From Planctomycetes bacterium MalM25 (GTDB taxonomy: Bacteria > Planctomycetota > Planctomycetia > Pirellulales > Lacipirellulaceae): DNA of 64,000 nucleotides. Below, in pieces: positions 33,126 to 42,319 of this stretch. The translations under genes and the position numbers were made by a program. The notes beneath the pieces are model-generated. The model saw nothing but the letters and a program-made list of their open reading frames with translations, was not told the origin of the DNA and searched no databases. The stretch lies in the NCBI GenBank assembly GCA_007745835.1, contig CP036424.1, positions 3,025,968 through 3,089,967 on the forward strand, in the 5' to 3' direction. Numbering within the stretch: the first letter of the stretch is position 1; each line of letters starts with the position of its first letter.

Positions 33126-33773
33126 ATGCCCTCGCTCATCGACCTGCCGTCGGACGACTCGTGCGTGATGTATCTGCTGCGTCACGGGGCGACGCCGCCC
33201 AACCTAGTTGACCCGCCCGTCATGCAAGGGGACGGCGTCAACGAGCCGCTGGCGCCGCTCGGCCGGGAGCAGGCCGCCCGCGCGGCAGAAGCCCTAGCGG
33301 GGCGTCCGCTGAGAGCGGTCTATTCGAGCCCCCTGCACCGGGCAATGGAGACCGGCGCCGCCGTCGCCGAACGGCACGGCCTCGAGGTCACACCGGTCGA
33401 CTCGCTCCGCGAGGTGAACGTCGGCGAGTGGGAGGGGAGCAATTGGCCCGACATTGAACGCAACCACCCCGAGGCGTACCGCGCCTTCCGCGAGGACCCG
33501 GGCGTGAACGGCTACCCGGGGGGCGAGACCCTCCAAGGCCTCCGCGACCGCATCGCCCCGACGCTCGCCGGGCTGATGCAGCGGCACGTCGGGCAGGAGA
33601 TCGCGGTGACGGCGCACAGCGTGGTGAACCGGGTCTACGTCAGCTCGCTGCTGGAGATCCCGCTCGCCAAGGGCTACTTCATTCCGCAGGCGAACTGCTG
33701 CATCAACCTGGTCCGCTGGCGAGACGGGAAGGCGAAGATCGTTTCGTACAACGGGGTCGGCCACCTGATGTGA
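33126..33773 (+). CDS. Histidine phosphatase family protein
   Basis: The 215-aa protein has the branch-1 histidine phosphatase signature LLRHGATPPN with the phosphoacceptor His20, the YSSPLHRAMETG segment, REVNVGEWEG, and the second His in VTAHSVVNR. Members act on sugar phosphates, alpha-ribazole phosphate or phosphoglycerate; the substrate is not clear here. Its start is directly preceded by the 7-bp tandem repeat. It converges with the next gene (8 nt between stops). Confidence 0.92.
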   Translation: MPSLIDLPSDDSCVMYLLRHGATPPNLVDPPVMQGDGVNEPLAPLGREQAARAAEALAGRPLRAVYSSPLHRAMETGAAVAERHGLEVTPVDSLREVNVGEWEGSNWPDIERNHPEAYRAFREDPGVNGYPGGETLQGLRDRIAPTLAGLMQRHVGQEIAVTAHSVVNRVYVSSLLEIPLAKGYFIPQANCCINLVRWRDGKAKIVSYNGVGHLM

Positions 33774-33781
33774 CCCGCCCG

Positions 33782-34843
33782 CTAACGCCGCTCGGTCGGC
33801 GCCTCGGCCAGCAGGCCGGCGCCGCTATGGCGATCGCGGAGCAGACGCAGCTCGCGGTCGGTCCGATCGACCCAGTTGTCGTCGCTCGCCCGGTAAGCGA
33901 ACAGCCGCGGGTCGTGCGGCGCTCGGATCGGCCGGCGAGCCAGCTCGATCTTCAGCAGCGGCTTGGTGCTCGGACGCAGCATCGACTCGTCGGGCATGCC
34001 CTCGTCGGAGAGGGGGTCGCGGGCGTCGCGGTACTCGATGAGCCGGGGAAAGGAATCCGCCTCCGACAGGGCGATCACCACATGCTGCGGCGCCCGCCTG
34101 GGAAGCGTGCCCCCTTCGACCAGTTGCCCCCGACGCGATTCGCGCCAGCGGCCCACCATCGCGAGAACCGTGTCGCCACGGAAATGCATCCGGTGCGGCG
34201 GCCCGAAGGTGAAGGCCTCGTCGAGGCCGGCGAGAAGCATCGGCACGCCACCGAATCGTGACCAATCGAGAGACGCGTTGGCGCCGGCTTTGGTGATCAG
34301 TTGCCGGACTTCGCGCAAGTCGATGCGCGTCACCGAACGCTCCGGGTGCGAGGGGTCGTGCCCCCAAGCGAGGTCGGTCCACAAGAACTGGCCGTCGGAG
34401 AGCCGCAGCAGCCGGGTCGGGGCGCCCGCCAGCTCGCCGGTCACCTCCAGCAGGAACTTCCGCTCGTCGCCGCCGCCGCTCTGGTGGTAGACCCCCTGCG
34501 TGTGGACGGCGGCCCCGTCGAGCCAGCCCTCCTGTCGGATGGCGGCGGAGATCGATCCGCTACGCTCGAACAACTCGGCCCCACGCCGCAACAAGGGGTT
34601 GCCCGGTCCCTCCTCAAGGCGAGCGGCGGTGGAGGGGGCCGCCAGCGGGTCCGATTCCGCGACGGTCTCGACGATTTCGATGACCCCGTCGATCCGTTCC
34701 CGCGCCAAGCGGTCTGCTAGCAGGCGGTCGGTGAGCTCGAGGCCGTAATAAGCAACGACCCCGGAAACGAGCAGCACCAAGCCCCGCAATCGCCAGCCCG
34801 GGCTCTTGCGTGATGGGGTCGGGTCGGGAGGGGTAGTCGTCAT
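33782..34843 (-). CDS. Membrane-anchored protein of unknown function
   Basis: The 353-aa protein starts at ATG 34843 with a Pro/Thr-rich N-terminus, then one transmembrane helix (LRGLVLLVSGVVAYYGLEL, about 19-37) and a large extracytoplasmic domain. That domain has beta-rich segments such as KFLLEVTGELAGAPTRLLRL, GQFLWTDLAWG and FLYNM-free LolA-like spacing (FTFGPPHRMHFRGD). It may be related to planctomycete proteins with a LolA-like fold, but I cannot assign it with certainty. It is divergent from the following secreted-protein cluster. Confidence 0.75.
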   Translation of the reverse strand: MTTTPPDPTPSRKSPGWRLRGLVLLVSGVVAYYGLELTDRLLADRLARERIDGVIEIVETVAESDPLAAPSTAARLEEGPGNPLLRRGAELFERSGSISAAIRQEGWLDGAAVHTQGVYHQSGGGDERKFLLEVTGELAGAPTRLLRLSDGQFLWTDLAWGHDPSHPERSVTRIDLREVRQLITKAGANASLDWSRFGGVPMLLAGLDEAFTFGPPHRMHFRGDTVLAMVGRWRESRRGQLVEGGTLPRRAPQHVVIALSEADSFPRLIEYRDARDPLSDEGMPDESMLRPSTKPLLKIELARRPIRAPHDPRLFAYRASDDNWVDRTDRELRLLRDRHSGAGLLAEAPTERR

Positions 34844-35109
34844 GTGCGGGTTTTGACGCTTTCGCCAAAGAAACGCGTTGTGCGGGGCCGAACCTATGCC
34901 CTGGGGAACAGGCTCTCGGCGCGCCGCGTCTGCGTAGACGCGTGGTGGCGAGAGTCTAGGGATCGCTCCGGCGGTGAGTCCACGGCAGTTGCCCGTGGCC
35001 CGGCTGCCCGGGACGAGCCCACACCAAACCAAGCCAATCAGGCGACGCACGAGTCCGGGGCAGGAAGCCCCGGACCGACCAGGCGTCGACCAGCCGAGGG
35101 GGGAGACTG

Positions 35110-36516
35110 ATGCGCGTGCAAACACTGATCGCAAATTCGTTGCTAGCGGCCGCCGTGGCGGCGGTGGGTTGCGGCGGACGCCTCGCCTACAACCTGCCGC
35201 CCGCGTCGCAGCTCATGCACCCGGGCCCCGGCGTCGGAGGCCCCGGTCCGGGCGTCATCCCGCCGCCGATGGGCAACACGATGCCCGCCACGCCCCAAGG
35301 CTGGGGCCCCGGCGGCACGCCGCCCATGCAGGGGCCCGGCTCGCCCTCCAACTGCGGCGGCTGTTACGGCGCCCAACAGTGCCAGTACTGTGAGGACGGC
35401 AGCTGCTCGACCAACGGCGGCTACAGCACGGACGGCTACACCGAGGGCTGCGACGGCGGAGGCCTCATGGGGGCCGGCGCCGGCGGGACGACCTCGCAGA
35501 TCCAGTTCGTTGGCGAAGAGGGTCTCAGCGTCGCCTGGGACGTCTCGGGCCAAGGGATGTTCGACTCGGCTCCGCTCTTTGTGCCGGGTCGCCAGGACTT
35601 CCCGCAGGGCGCCATCTACCGCCTGAAGCTCTCGAACATCCCGGGCCGCGCCGGCGTCACGCTCTACCCGACGCTTGAGGTCGCCCCGGTCACGCCGCGG
35701 ACCGACGCCTTCCTCGCCCACGCCACCATCCCGGTGCAGTTCACCGAGGAAGACTTCGACCAGGTGATGAGCGGCAACTTCGTCACCAAGGTGATCTACC
35801 TGCCGGACCCCGAGTTCCAAGAGCTGGCCCTCTCGGGGGTTGAGACGCTCGTCAGCACGCGGCTCGATCCGGGCGTCGACCCGGTCGCCGAAGCGGACCG
35901 TCGCGGCTCGATCCTCGCGATCCTGCGGATCGGCGGCAAGGACCTCAGCACGGTCGGCGGCGCCTACCAGGGGAACGTCGTTCCCGCTCAGTACAACGGC
36001 AGCGACTGCAACACCTGCGGCCCCAACGGCGGCTCGTCCTCGGGCGGCGGCTACGCCTCTTCGGGTTCGGGCGGCTACCCGCCGATCAACGGCCAGGGCA
36101 TGGGCGGTGGCGGCGGGATGCCGATGGGCATGCCGACCAGCGGCATGGCTCCGCAGCCGATGCCGCCGCACATGATCGCCGGCGGCCCGCAGTACGGGAT
36201 GCCTTACACGGGCACCCCGATCGGTCTGCCCGGCCCTCCGCACATCCCGCTGGGTTCGCCGGCCGGTCTGCGGAAGCACGTGATGAAGAACCGCACACGG
36301 GTTGTGCTGCCGCCTCCGACCAACGCGGTCAAGATGTCGGTCAAGCACCGCCCGGGCATCAACTACCCGCGACCGGTCACTCACGTGAAGGTCGACGAGG
36401 TCCACCGCGCCCCGTTCAACCCGATCTCCGGCAGCCTGAAGCTCGGCTCGGGCATCGGCACGGCGATCAACGGGGCCCAGATGTACCCTCACGGCGGCGG
36501 GGAAGTGTGCGAGTGA
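35110..36516 (+). CDS. Secreted Gly/Pro/Met-rich protein, first of a three-gene cluster
   Basis: The 468-aa protein starts with a hydrophobic leader ending AAVGC (Cys21), lipoprotein-like. After a Pro/Gly-rich stretch and a Cys-rich patch (NCGGCYGAQQCQYCEDGSCS), there is a beta-rich domain (about 130-290) containing LSNIPGRAGVTLYPTLEVAP, FTEEDFDQVMSGNFVTKVIY and SILAILRIGGKDL. That domain is related to the whole of the next protein. The rest is Gly/Pro/Met-rich and ends with a basic segment (KMSVKHRPGINYPRPVTHVK). I recognise no functional family; it is planctomycete-type. Confidence 0.8.
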   Translation: MRVQTLIANSLLAAAVAAVGCGGRLAYNLPPASQLMHPGPGVGGPGPGVIPPPMGNTMPATPQGWGPGGTPPMQGPGSPSNCGGCYGAQQCQYCEDGSCSTNGGYSTDGYTEGCDGGGLMGAGAGGTTSQIQFVGEEGLSVAWDVSGQGMFDSAPLFVPGRQDFPQGAIYRLKLSNIPGRAGVTLYPTLEVAPVTPRTDAFLAHATIPVQFTEEDFDQVMSGNFVTKVIYLPDPEFQELALSGVETLVSTRLDPGVDPVAEADRRGSILAILRIGGKDLSTVGGAYQGNVVPAQYNGSDCNTCGPNGGSSSGGGYASSGSGGYPPINGQGMGGGGGMPMGMPTSGMAPQPMPPHMIAGGPQYGMPYTGTPIGLPGPPHIPLGSPAGLRKHVMKNRTRVVLPPPTNAVKMSVKHRPGINYPRPVTHVKVDEVHRAPFNPISGSLKLGSGIGTAINGAQMYPHGGGEVCE

Positions 36517-36570
36517 TCGTTCGCACAACCAAGCGTCGTCCCATGACTTCTACGACACGATAGCGAAACC

Positions 36571-37323
36571 ATGACAACGGTCCGTCCTCTCAGATGCGCC
36601 CCGCTTCGGCGGGGACTTGCCGCTGGCAGTGCGATGCTGCTGGCGTCGCTGGGAACGTTCGGTCCGGGTACGCCTAACTCGGCCGCCGAACCGCCCCAGC
36701 AATGGCTTAACGCCGGCGTCATGCCACCGGGAGCGATTGGGAAGCAGCGGCTTCTGAGAGGCGGACCGTTGTCCGGATACATGCAGCCGGTCGAGCTGCG
36801 GACGCCCCGCGGGGTGTCCGTCGCCGCGAGCGGCTCTTACGGCGAATCGACGCTCCGCTCGGAGCGGCTCAAGGTCGGCCTGCAGGTCGGCCTGGTCTAC
36901 CGCTTCCGCGTCGACGCGGAGGTTCACGGCCGCAGTGTGGTGGTCTACCCGTCGGTCGAAGTGATCGATCGGACCTACCCACCCTGCGGGCGAGAACTCG
37001 AGTTCCCGTTGCCGATCGAGCTGACGCCCGAAGACATCGGCCTCGCCGCCGAGGGGGCGTACATCACTCGCATCATCTACGTCGAAGACCCGAAGACCGC
37101 GTTGCCGGTCTCCGAGAAGAAGATCGGCGGGCAGCAGTGGTTCGAGGCCCGGCCGGGCGACGACCCGATGGTCCTCGCCGAGGGGCTCGGCCGCCCGATC
37201 GCCATCTTGCGGATCGGCGCCCGCAGCACGGGCGTCCTCGCCTCGGGCGTTTACGCCGAGCCGACTCCGCTCGCCACCCGTCAGCAAGACAAGCAGATCA
37301 AGCAGGCCGCCGGCCGCGAGTGA
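36571..37323 (+). CDS. Secreted paralogue of the preceding protein's core domain
   Basis: The 250-aa protein has a signal peptide (about 15-39) and a single domain that parallels the core of the preceding protein: VYRFRVDAEVHGRSVVVYPSV, LTPEDIGLAAEGAYITRIIY and PIAILRIGARSTGV match its LYPTLEV, FVTKVIYLPDP and ILAILRIGGKD elements in order. It lies 54 nt after that gene and 56 nt before the DUF11 gene, so the three are probably one operon. The function is unknown. Confidence 0.82.
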   Translation: MTTVRPLRCAPLRRGLAAGSAMLLASLGTFGPGTPNSAAEPPQQWLNAGVMPPGAIGKQRLLRGGPLSGYMQPVELRTPRGVSVAASGSYGESTLRSERLKVGLQVGLVYRFRVDAEVHGRSVVVYPSVEVIDRTYPPCGRELEFPLPIELTPEDIGLAAEGAYITRIIYVEDPKTALPVSEKKIGGQQWFEARPGDDPMVLAEGLGRPIAILRIGARSTGVLASGVYAEPTPLATRQQDKQIKQAAGRE

Positions 37324-37379
37324 AGCCTCCACGACGAAGCTCATCGCGCCCTTCGTGGTTTGATCTTCCGAGAACCAGC

Positions 37380-38540
37380 ATGAATACGATTCACAACGAA
37401 CCGTTGATGCCGACCTGGTTCCGGCGGACGCTGATCGTCGTCGCGACGCTCTTGATGTGCTCGTGCCGCGCCGAAGGCCAAGAGTGCCTCACCTGCCCGA
37501 CCGACGGCCCCGGTGCGAACGGCCCCTGTGAGAATGGCTCGTGCTCGCTGGGCGATGGCGGCTGCCAAGGCGGCGGCTGCGAGGGGGGGTGCGTCGTCGA
37601 CGGCTGCCCTTGCTGTAAGCCCGAGTGCTACGCCGGGCCGGGCGATGAGTACCTGTGCGACGGCGGCGACCACTCGGAGAACGCCGGCGTGCTCCGCGAC
37701 GGGTCGCTCGTCGGACTCGAGCAAGAGGACACGGTCGCCACGTACACCGGCTGCGAAGGCCGCATCAACGTCGTGCCCAGCACGCGGACGTGCATCTACG
37801 CGCCGCGCTTCGCCTCGGTCCGACGGGTCGTCTACCCGATGGGCGCCGAACAGCGCGACTTCGTTGGTCAGACGGGTGACATCTTCGGCCCCGCCGAGGC
37901 GGACCGCACGCAGCCGGCGAGCACGTCGTTGCAGAACGTCGCGTTGAAGGGTCAGGTCCTGCCCTTGCCGCCCGGCCTGTACAAGGGGCGTCAGCAACCG
38001 GGCGAACTGGTTCGCCTGCTGGCGGCGGCCGAGGTCCGCGGCCTGGTCGCGCCGTACGCGAACCTGCAACTGGTCCACGCCGGCCAGATCGTCATGTCCG
38101 AGGGGCCGATCGTCGCCAAACGGACGCTCGCCGCGATCACGTGGACCGGCGACCAAGAGGTGCAGGTCGCGATCTCCGGCCAGGGCGCTTCGGCGATGTT
38201 CTCGCCCGACCATCCCGGCCTGCTCTACCAAACGAAAGAGGGCTGCCCCCGATTACGACTGGTGAAGTGCGCCTCGACCGACACCGCCCTGCCGGGCGAC
38301 GAGGTCGAGTTCACGCTCCGCTACGACAACGTGGGCGAAGCACCGCTCACCGACCTGGTGATCGTCGACAACCTGACGACCCGGCTGGAGTACGTCGAGG
38401 ACTCCGCCAAGAGCAGCCGCGACGCCGAGTTCTCAACGGCCCGCAACGGCGCCGGCTCGCTGGTGCTCCGCTGGCAGATCGACGGCGAGTTGCCGGCGAA
38501 GGAAGGTGGCTTGATCACCTTCAAGTGCCGCGTGCGATGA
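37380..38540 (+). CDS. Secreted Cys-rich protein with C-terminal DUF11 domain
   Basis: The 386-aa protein has a hydrophobic leader (RTLIVVATLLMCSCRAEG), then a Cys/Gly-rich region of about 50 residues (GGCQGGGCEGGCVVDGCPCC), a middle domain (about 110-280) and a C-terminal DUF11 domain (VKCASTDTALPGDEVEFTLR...LTDLVIVDNLTTRLEYVEDS), an Ig-like fold found in bacterial cell-surface proteins. ATG 37380 is taken; ATG 37407 is possible. As the third gene of the cluster it may form a surface complex with the two paralogues. Confidence 0.82.
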   Translation: MNTIHNEPLMPTWFRRTLIVVATLLMCSCRAEGQECLTCPTDGPGANGPCENGSCSLGDGGCQGGGCEGGCVVDGCPCCKPECYAGPGDEYLCDGGDHSENAGVLRDGSLVGLEQEDTVATYTGCEGRINVVPSTRTCIYAPRFASVRRVVYPMGAEQRDFVGQTGDIFGPAEADRTQPASTSLQNVALKGQVLPLPPGLYKGRQQPGELVRLLAAAEVRGLVAPYANLQLVHAGQIVMSEGPIVAKRTLAAITWTGDQEVQVAISGQGASAMFSPDHPGLLYQTKEGCPRLRLVKCASTDTALPGDEVEFTLRYDNVGEAPLTDLVIVDNLTTRLEYVEDSAKSSRDAEFSTARNGAGSLVLRWQIDGELPAKEGGLITFKCRVR

Positions 38541-38667
38541 AGCGTCTGTCCGTAGCGGGCGGGTGCGAACCAATGCACACGCCGGCGAGTCCCTCATGGG
38601 CCGACAGCGGCGAGGCGTCTACAATGGCGTCGCCCCCCCTGCCCTGCCCACCTCGCCACCCGCCCCG

Positions 38668-39609
38668 ATGGCTTACGTCTACTTCACCGTCGTTTGCCTC
38701 TTCTTTGGGTCGAACTTCATCCTCATGGACCGGGCGACCCGCTGGTTCGGGCCGGCGGAGGTCGGGTTCTGGCGGGTCTCTAACGCCGCGGCCTTGATGG
38801 CGGTCCTGTGGGCGACCCTCGATCGGCGGCAGCGGCTCCGCCGGCGCGACCTGCCGGTGATCGGGGCGATCGGCCTGTTGGCGAACGCCTACCCGTACGC
38901 CGCGCAGCCGATGCTGATCTCCAGCGGCTTCGGCCACAGCTTCTTCGGTATGACCGTCGCCTTCACGCCGCTGCTGACGATCCTGGTCTCGATCCCGATG
39001 CTCGGCGTGAAGCCGACCAAGCGGCAGATGATCGGCGTGCTCGGTGGTCTACTGTTCGTCTTCCTGCTGATCTACGACGGTGAGCAGCGGGGCATCCACC
39101 TCGGCCTGCTCGCCATGGCGGTCACCATCCCGCTGAGCTACGCGATCGGCAACACCTGGATACGCCGCAACCTGAAAGAGGCCGACCCGACCCCGCTGTC
39201 CGCCTTCATGATGGCGACGGCGAGCGTGACGCTCGCGCCGCTGGCGTTCGGGCAACCGCTGGCCGACTCGCTCGGTGTCGGCCCGCCCGGGCCGCGCGAA
39301 GGCTACGGCCTCGCTCTGTTCGCCCTGATGACACTCGGGATCTGTGGCACGGGGGCGTGCGTCTGGGCGTTCGTGCGCATGGTGCAAGAACGCGGCCCGC
39401 TGTTCGCCGGCATGGTGACGTACGTGGTGCCCGTGATCGCCATGCTGTGGGGCCTGGTCGACAACGAGACGATCACCACCCGTCAGATCATCGCCATCGC
39501 GGGCATCTTGTTGATGGTCACGCTCGTGCAGTCGCCCGCAAGAACGGCCGACCCCAGTCCCTCGGAAAGCGATGAGTGGCAAGCCGAACCAATCCCCGCG
39601 GATGCTTGA
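38668..39609 (+). CDS. EamA/DMT-family transporter
   Basis: The 313-aa protein has ten transmembrane helices in two EamA repeats (starting AYVYFTVVCLFFGSNFILMD and about residue 150), with GFWRVSNAAALM, a C-terminal GICGTGACVWAFVRMV and VVPVIAMLWG, typical of drug/metabolite or amino-acid exporters of this family. ATG 38668 is chosen because the upstream in-frame residues are not membrane-like. A GGGCAGGGGGG copy (minus strand) lies just upstream at 38634. The substrate is unknown. Confidence 0.9.
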   Translation: MAYVYFTVVCLFFGSNFILMDRATRWFGPAEVGFWRVSNAAALMAVLWATLDRRQRLRRRDLPVIGAIGLLANAYPYAAQPMLISSGFGHSFFGMTVAFTPLLTILVSIPMLGVKPTKRQMIGVLGGLLFVFLLIYDGEQRGIHLGLLAMAVTIPLSYAIGNTWIRRNLKEADPTPLSAFMMATASVTLAPLAFGQPLADSLGVGPPGPREGYGLALFALMTLGICGTGACVWAFVRMVQERGPLFAGMVTYVVPVIAMLWGLVDNETITTRQIIAIAGILLMVTLVQSPARTADPSPSESDEWQAEPIPADA

Positions 39610-39682
39610 GCGATTGGACATCGGCCACTAACGTGGCCGGCTCGCCGCCCGCGATTCTGCAATCCGCAATCCGACTCCGAAT

Positions 39683-40819
39683 ATGCCCGCTCATCCCTGG
39701 CTCGCCGAACGGACCGACCGCTTCGATTCCTCCGGCATCCGCAAGGTGTTCGACCTCGCGGCGAAGCTGGAGAACCCGATCAATCTGTCGATCGGTCAAC
39801 CCGACTTCCCGGCCCCCGACGAACTGAAGGAGGCCGCGCACCGCGCGATCGATGCCGATCTGAACGGGTACAGCCAGACGCAGGGTGTCGGGGCGTTGAT
39901 CGAGCGGCTGCAAGGCCAGGTCAACGGCCAGTGGGGCCACACTGACCGCAAGGTGCTGGTCACCAGCGGCACGAGCGGCGCGCTCAACCTCGCGATGTGG
40001 GCGCTGGTCGACCCGGGCGACGAGGTGATCGTCTTCGATCCGTATTTCGTCATGTACCCGACGCTCACCGAGATGGTCGGCGGCGTGCCGGTCGTCATCG
40101 ACACGTACCACGACGACCCGGACCGGGCGTTCCAAATCGATCTGGCGAAGGTCGAGGCCGCTATCACGCCCCGCACCAAGCTGATCTTTTTCAACAGCCC
40201 GGCGAACCCGACCGGCGTGGTCGCGGACAAGGCCTCCGCGCGGGGGCTCGCGGAGCTCGCCGCCAAGCACAACATCGCGCTGCTCTCCGATGAGATCTAC
40301 AGCCGCTTCTGCTACGACACCCCCCTGCCCTCCCCCGCCCAATGGAACGATCAGGCGATCGTCGTCGACGGCTTCAGCAAGTCGTACGGCGTGACCGGCT
40401 GGCGGATCGGCTGGGTGAGCGGCCCGGCGGCGGTGATCGACAAGATGGCCGCCCTGCAGCAGTACACGTTCGTCTGCGCGCCGCACCCGCTCCAGCACGC
40501 TGTGCTCGAAGCGTTCGACACGGACATCACGCCGCTGGTCGACGGCTACCGCGACCGGCGTGATCACCTCGTCGCCGGCCTGCGCGACGCGGGCTACGAG
40601 GTCGCCCCCACGGGCGGGGCGTTCTACGTCTTCCCGAAAGTCCCCGACGGCATGGGGACCGCCAGCGAGTTCGTCGCCCGCGCGATCGAGCGCGAGCTGC
40701 TGATCATCCCCGGCGACATCTTCAGCCGCCGCGACACCCACTTCCGCATCAGCTACGCGGCGTCCCGGGAGACGATCGACCGCGGTCTTGAGGTGCTGCG
40801 CGGCCTCATCCGGGGCTGA
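39683..40819 (+). CDS. Class I/II aminotransferase (aspartate/aromatic type)
   Basis: The 378-aa enzyme has all fold-type I features: GYSQTQG near 63, the NSPANPTG motif (171-178), Asp203/Tyr206 in LLSDEIYSRF, the Schiff-base Lys233 in GFSKSYGVTGWRIGW, and the C-terminal Arg in FRISYAAS that binds the carboxylate. It most resembles the aspartate/tyrosine aminotransferase group (AspC-like); the exact substrate is not determined. A monocistronic unit is likely. Confidence 0.93.
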   Translation: MPAHPWLAERTDRFDSSGIRKVFDLAAKLENPINLSIGQPDFPAPDELKEAAHRAIDADLNGYSQTQGVGALIERLQGQVNGQWGHTDRKVLVTSGTSGALNLAMWALVDPGDEVIVFDPYFVMYPTLTEMVGGVPVVIDTYHDDPDRAFQIDLAKVEAAITPRTKLIFFNSPANPTGVVADKASARGLAELAAKHNIALLSDEIYSRFCYDTPLPSPAQWNDQAIVVDGFSKSYGVTGWRIGWVSGPAAVIDKMAALQQYTFVCAPHPLQHAVLEAFDTDITPLVDGYRDRRDHLVAGLRDAGYEVAPTGGAFYVFPKVPDGMGTASEFVARAIERELLIIPGDIFSRRDTHFRISYAASRETIDRGLEVLRGLIRG

Positions 40820-40893
40820 CCCTCACACGGGCTCGCGACCCGGGGTAGCCTGAGAGCTCCCGGCTTCCGCCTACAACGCAAGACCCACCCGCT

Positions 40894-41931
40894 ATGCAAC
40901 GACGACGCCTCGGCCAAAGCTCCCTCGCGGTCTCCGAGCTCTGCCTCGGAACGATGACCTTCGGCACGCACACCGACGAGGCGGAGGCGTTCCGCATCCT
41001 CGACACCGCTTACGAGCGGGGCGTCAACTTCTTCGACGCGGCCGAGATGTACCCTGTGCCCCCCTCGGCGGAGACGTTCGGCGTCACCGAGGAGATCTTC
41101 GGTCGCTGGCTCAAGACCAAGCCGCGTGACTCGGTGATCGTCGGCACCAAGGTGACCGGCCCGGGCCACGGCTGGTTCGTCCCTCCGGTGCGGCACGGCA
41201 TGACCTCGCTCGACGAGCACACGATCCGCCGCGCGGTCGAGGGCTCGCTCAATCGTCTGCAAACCGACTACCTCGACCTCTACCAAACGCACTGGCCCGA
41301 CCACGGCTACCCCTACGAGGAGCTGCTGTCGACGCTCGACAGCCTCGTGATCGAGGGCAAGGTCCGCGCCCTCGGGGCCAGCAACGAGACCTGCTGGGGC
41401 CTCATGAAGAGCCTCCAAGCCGCCGAGACCCGCGGCCTGGGGCGGTACAACACGGTGCAGAACAACTTCTCGCTCATCAACCGGCGCTGCGAGAGCGAGC
41501 TGGCCCAGGTCTGCCGCCGCGAGTCGGTCAGCCTGCTCCCTTACTCGCCGCTCGGCGGGGGCGTGCTCACGGGCAAGTACAACGACCGCCTGCCCGCCGG
41601 CGCGCGGTTCACCGATTACCTCAACAACGGGGGCGAGCGTCAGCAGATGATGGCCAAACGGTTCGTCAACGAGCGGACGCTCGAGACGGCCCGCCGGCTC
41701 GGGGCGATCGCCGCCGACCTGTCGGTCTCGCTCACAACGCTCGCCGTCGCCTGGAGCAAGCAGCACGACTTCGTCGCCTCAACGATCTTCGGCGTGCGGA
41801 GCCTCGAGCAGCTCGAAGCGAACCTCGCCGCCGCCGACCTGGTGCTCGACGAGGAGACGCTGGCTCGCATCGACCAGCTCGACGTCGAGATCCCCAACCC
41901 GATGACCGAGGACGGCCTCCGGCGGCTGTGA
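40894..41931 (+). CDS. Aldo/keto reductase (Tas-like)
   Basis: The 345-aa protein has the AKR barrel and catalytic tetrad: Asp48 and Tyr53 in FFDAAEMYP, Lys85 in VGTKVTG and His in YQTHWPDHG. NADPH-binding features lie in LPYSPLGGGVLTGKY and STIFGVRSLEQLEANL. It is nearest to the Tas/YajO group of NADP-dependent reductases. The physiological substrate is unknown. It stands alone and converges with the small low-GC gene (16 nt between stops). Confidence 0.93.
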   Translation: MQRRRLGQSSLAVSELCLGTMTFGTHTDEAEAFRILDTAYERGVNFFDAAEMYPVPPSAETFGVTEEIFGRWLKTKPRDSVIVGTKVTGPGHGWFVPPVRHGMTSLDEHTIRRAVEGSLNRLQTDYLDLYQTHWPDHGYPYEELLSTLDSLVIEGKVRALGASNETCWGLMKSLQAAETRGLGRYNTVQNNFSLINRRCESELAQVCRRESVSLLPYSPLGGGVLTGKYNDRLPAGARFTDYLNNGGERQQMMAKRFVNERTLETARRLGAIAADLSVSLTTLAVAWSKQHDFVASTIFGVRSLEQLEANLAAADLVLDEETLARIDQLDVEIPNPMTEDGLRRL

Positions 41932-41947
41932 GCAACAAGGGGCGTCC

Positions 41948-42319
41948 TCAGTCACTCTGATCTCGCACGTACTCAATAAACTCGATATTGAGCTCATCAC
42001 ACAGCTCATCCAGCGAGAATGGCAACTCGCGTGTGGTGAACGCTGTTATTGGGGCATAGCCAACCATAAAGACGACCACGCGTTCATTGGCGTTGTTTCC
42101 CGCCTTCACATAGACAACTTCGTTTACAACTCGAGGCTGTGAGATGAAAGCTGCCTTGATTGCTTCATCACTCGGGCTTTCCTCGCACAGACGCACGAGG
42201 ATTACTTCACTGCAACCTATCCAGGGCGACGTTGCCCAAAGCCATGCATACACGCCGCAAGGAATGAGCAATGCTAGTAGCAGCACGAGAGCAGGAATAG
42301 CTGCCTTATTGAAACGCAT
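41948..42319 (-). CDS. Small membrane-anchored hypothetical protein, lower GC
   Basis: The 123-aa protein from ATG 42319 has one N-terminal hydrophobic helix (AAIPALVLLLALLIPCGVYAWLW) and a mixed soluble domain ending IEFIEYVRDQ. Base composition is visibly AT-richer than the surrounding genes, suggesting acquired or rapidly evolving DNA. The upstream part of the frame passes through a terminator hairpin and is excluded. No family is recognised. Confidence 0.6.
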   Translation of the reverse strand: MRFNKAAIPALVLLLALLIPCGVYAWLWATSPWIGCSEVILVRLCEESPSDEAIKAAFISQPRVVNEVVYVKAGNNANERVVVFMVGYAPITAFTTRELPFSLDELCDELNIEFIEYVRDQSD

